DNA from: Bifidobacteriaceae bacterium NR021
GTDB taxonomy: Bacteria; Actinomycetota; Actinomycetes; Actinomycetales; Bifidobacteriaceae
Direction: 5' to 3'
DNA length: 5,323 nt
Assembly: GCA_003585845.1 (NCBI GenBank)
Contig: NQOP01000003.1
Location: forward strand, 81,114-86,436
Both the position numbers and the translations under genes were made by a program. Shown here in pieces: positions 4,683 through 5,323 of this stretch (positions within the stretch are counted from its first letter, which is position 1; each line of letters begins with the position of its first letter). The notes beneath the pieces are model-generated. The model made no database searches. It was not told where the DNA came from and was given only the letters and a program-made list of their open reading frames with translations.

Positions 4683-5323
4683 TTACTCCACAATCAGCTT
4701 ATATCCTAAGCCTTTAACTGTTATTAAAGAAACAGGCTGCGATGGATTGAGTTCTATTTTTTCTCTGATACGACGTATATGTGCCATTAAAGAATTTTCA
4801 TATCCAAAAGGATTAGCTCCCCATGCAGCTTCACATAACGCGTCAATTGTTACAATGCATCCAGCATTTCTATAAAGTGCAGAAAGTAAATCATATTCTT
4901 TGGCTGTAAGCGGAATATGTTCGTTGTTTTTTATTACTTGGGCAGAAGAAAAATCAATCTGACTATTTTTCAGTTTAACAATGGGATTTTCGCTCTTGTA
5001 GCTTCGTCTTAAAATTGCCATAATGCGAAACGTTAGTTCTTTTGGAAGAAACGGCTTTACAATATAATCGTCTGCTCCTAAGTCAAATCCCTTAAACTTA
5101 TCTTCATCTTCACCGCAAGCAGTAAGGAATAAAATAGGACAATCACTATATTGTTTTATCTGCTTCATTAGCTCAAACCCATTACCGTCGGGGAGCATAA
5201 CATCAAGGATTGCTAATTCTGGACGTAATTTTTGTGTTGCTTCTACGGCATCTTTTATACTTTTTGCAGTCGTTATATTATAAAAACCGTATTCGTTTAA
5301 TATGGACGCAACCATATCTAGAA
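4683..5323 (-). CDS. OmpR-family response regulator (N-terminus beyond right edge)
   Basis: This is a DNA-binding regulator partner of the following kinase. The receiver domain contains LAILDVMLPDGNGFELM, whose first Asp (residue 38 counted from the Met at 5315) is the phosphoacceptor; FLTA (Thr65) and VKPF (Lys87) complete the active site. The C-terminal winged-helix domain (about 112-210) has PLTAKEYDLLSAL, a recognition region ENSLMAHIRRIREKIE and a final hairpin LITVKGLGYKL, all typical of the OmpR/PhoB group. The Met at 5315 is not the start: the frame stays open to the edge, with Leu-Asp before it, and the N-terminal strand with its acidic pair (I-V-D-D-E in the family), about 14 residues, is missing. 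Position and the 6-base gap to the kinase indicate one operon with the regulator first. The promoter and any target genes lie outside. Confidence 0.93.
   Translation of the reverse strand, partial: LDMVASILNEYGFYNITTAKSIKDAVEATQKLRPELAILDVMLPDGNGFELMKQIKQYSDCPILFLTACGEDEDKFKGFDLGADDYIVKPFLPKELTFRIMAILRRSYKSENPIVKLKNSQIDFSSAQVIKNNEHIPLTAKEYDLLSALYRNAGCIVTIDALCEAAWGANPFGYENSLMAHIRRIREKIELNPSQPVSLITVKGLGYKLIVE

Overview
The window reads as a low-to-moderate GC bacterial chromosome in which every supportable gene lies on the minus strand. It looks like a mosaic. The left third (about 1-1200) has more balanced codon use. The middle (about 1300-3210) is AT-rich, fragmentary and full of small repeats, as expected of an acquired or decaying accessory region. 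The right third is a compact two-component system of a type common in Firmicutes, although such systems are widely transferred. The species cannot be fixed from this sequence. The balanced base composition on the left beside Firmicutes-like accessory genes would fit a host-associated Gram-positive (a low-GC Bifidobacteriaceae member or a Firmicute), but that is only a guess.

Layout from left to right: (1) the N-terminal 110 codons of a major facilitator (MFS) transporter, running off the left edge; (2) about 360 bases with no convincing gene, containing an array of seven 12-bp repeats in an A-B-C-A-B-C-A order in front of the transporter, plus a doubtful 45-codon ORF; (3) a four-helix membrane protein of unknown function with a clear promoter and Shine-Dalgarno (SD) site; (4) a GNAT acetyltransferase with a tandem duplication at its stop codon, a 4-base overlap with a doubtful 60-codon ORF, and two palindromes upstream; (5) a 1.1-kb block, 2081-3204, bounded by matching inverted repeats, which carries an intact NUDIX hydrolase and the remains of an alpha/beta hydrolase and of a short acidic, antitoxin-like reading frame; (6) a sensor histidine kinase preceded by its OmpR-family response regulator, whose first residues lie beyond the right edge.

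The regulator and kinase form one transcription unit (6 bases apart, with the kinase SD inside the end of the regulator gene) and should act as a membrane-signal to DNA-binding relay. No target operon such as an ABC transporter is visible; it may lie beyond the right edge. The NUDIX and GNAT genes each have their own strong SD and look like independent accessory cargo. I did not find a complete new defence or biosynthetic system. The most interesting signals are the inverted-repeat-bounded NUDIX cassette with its decayed passengers and the ordered 12-bp repeat array.
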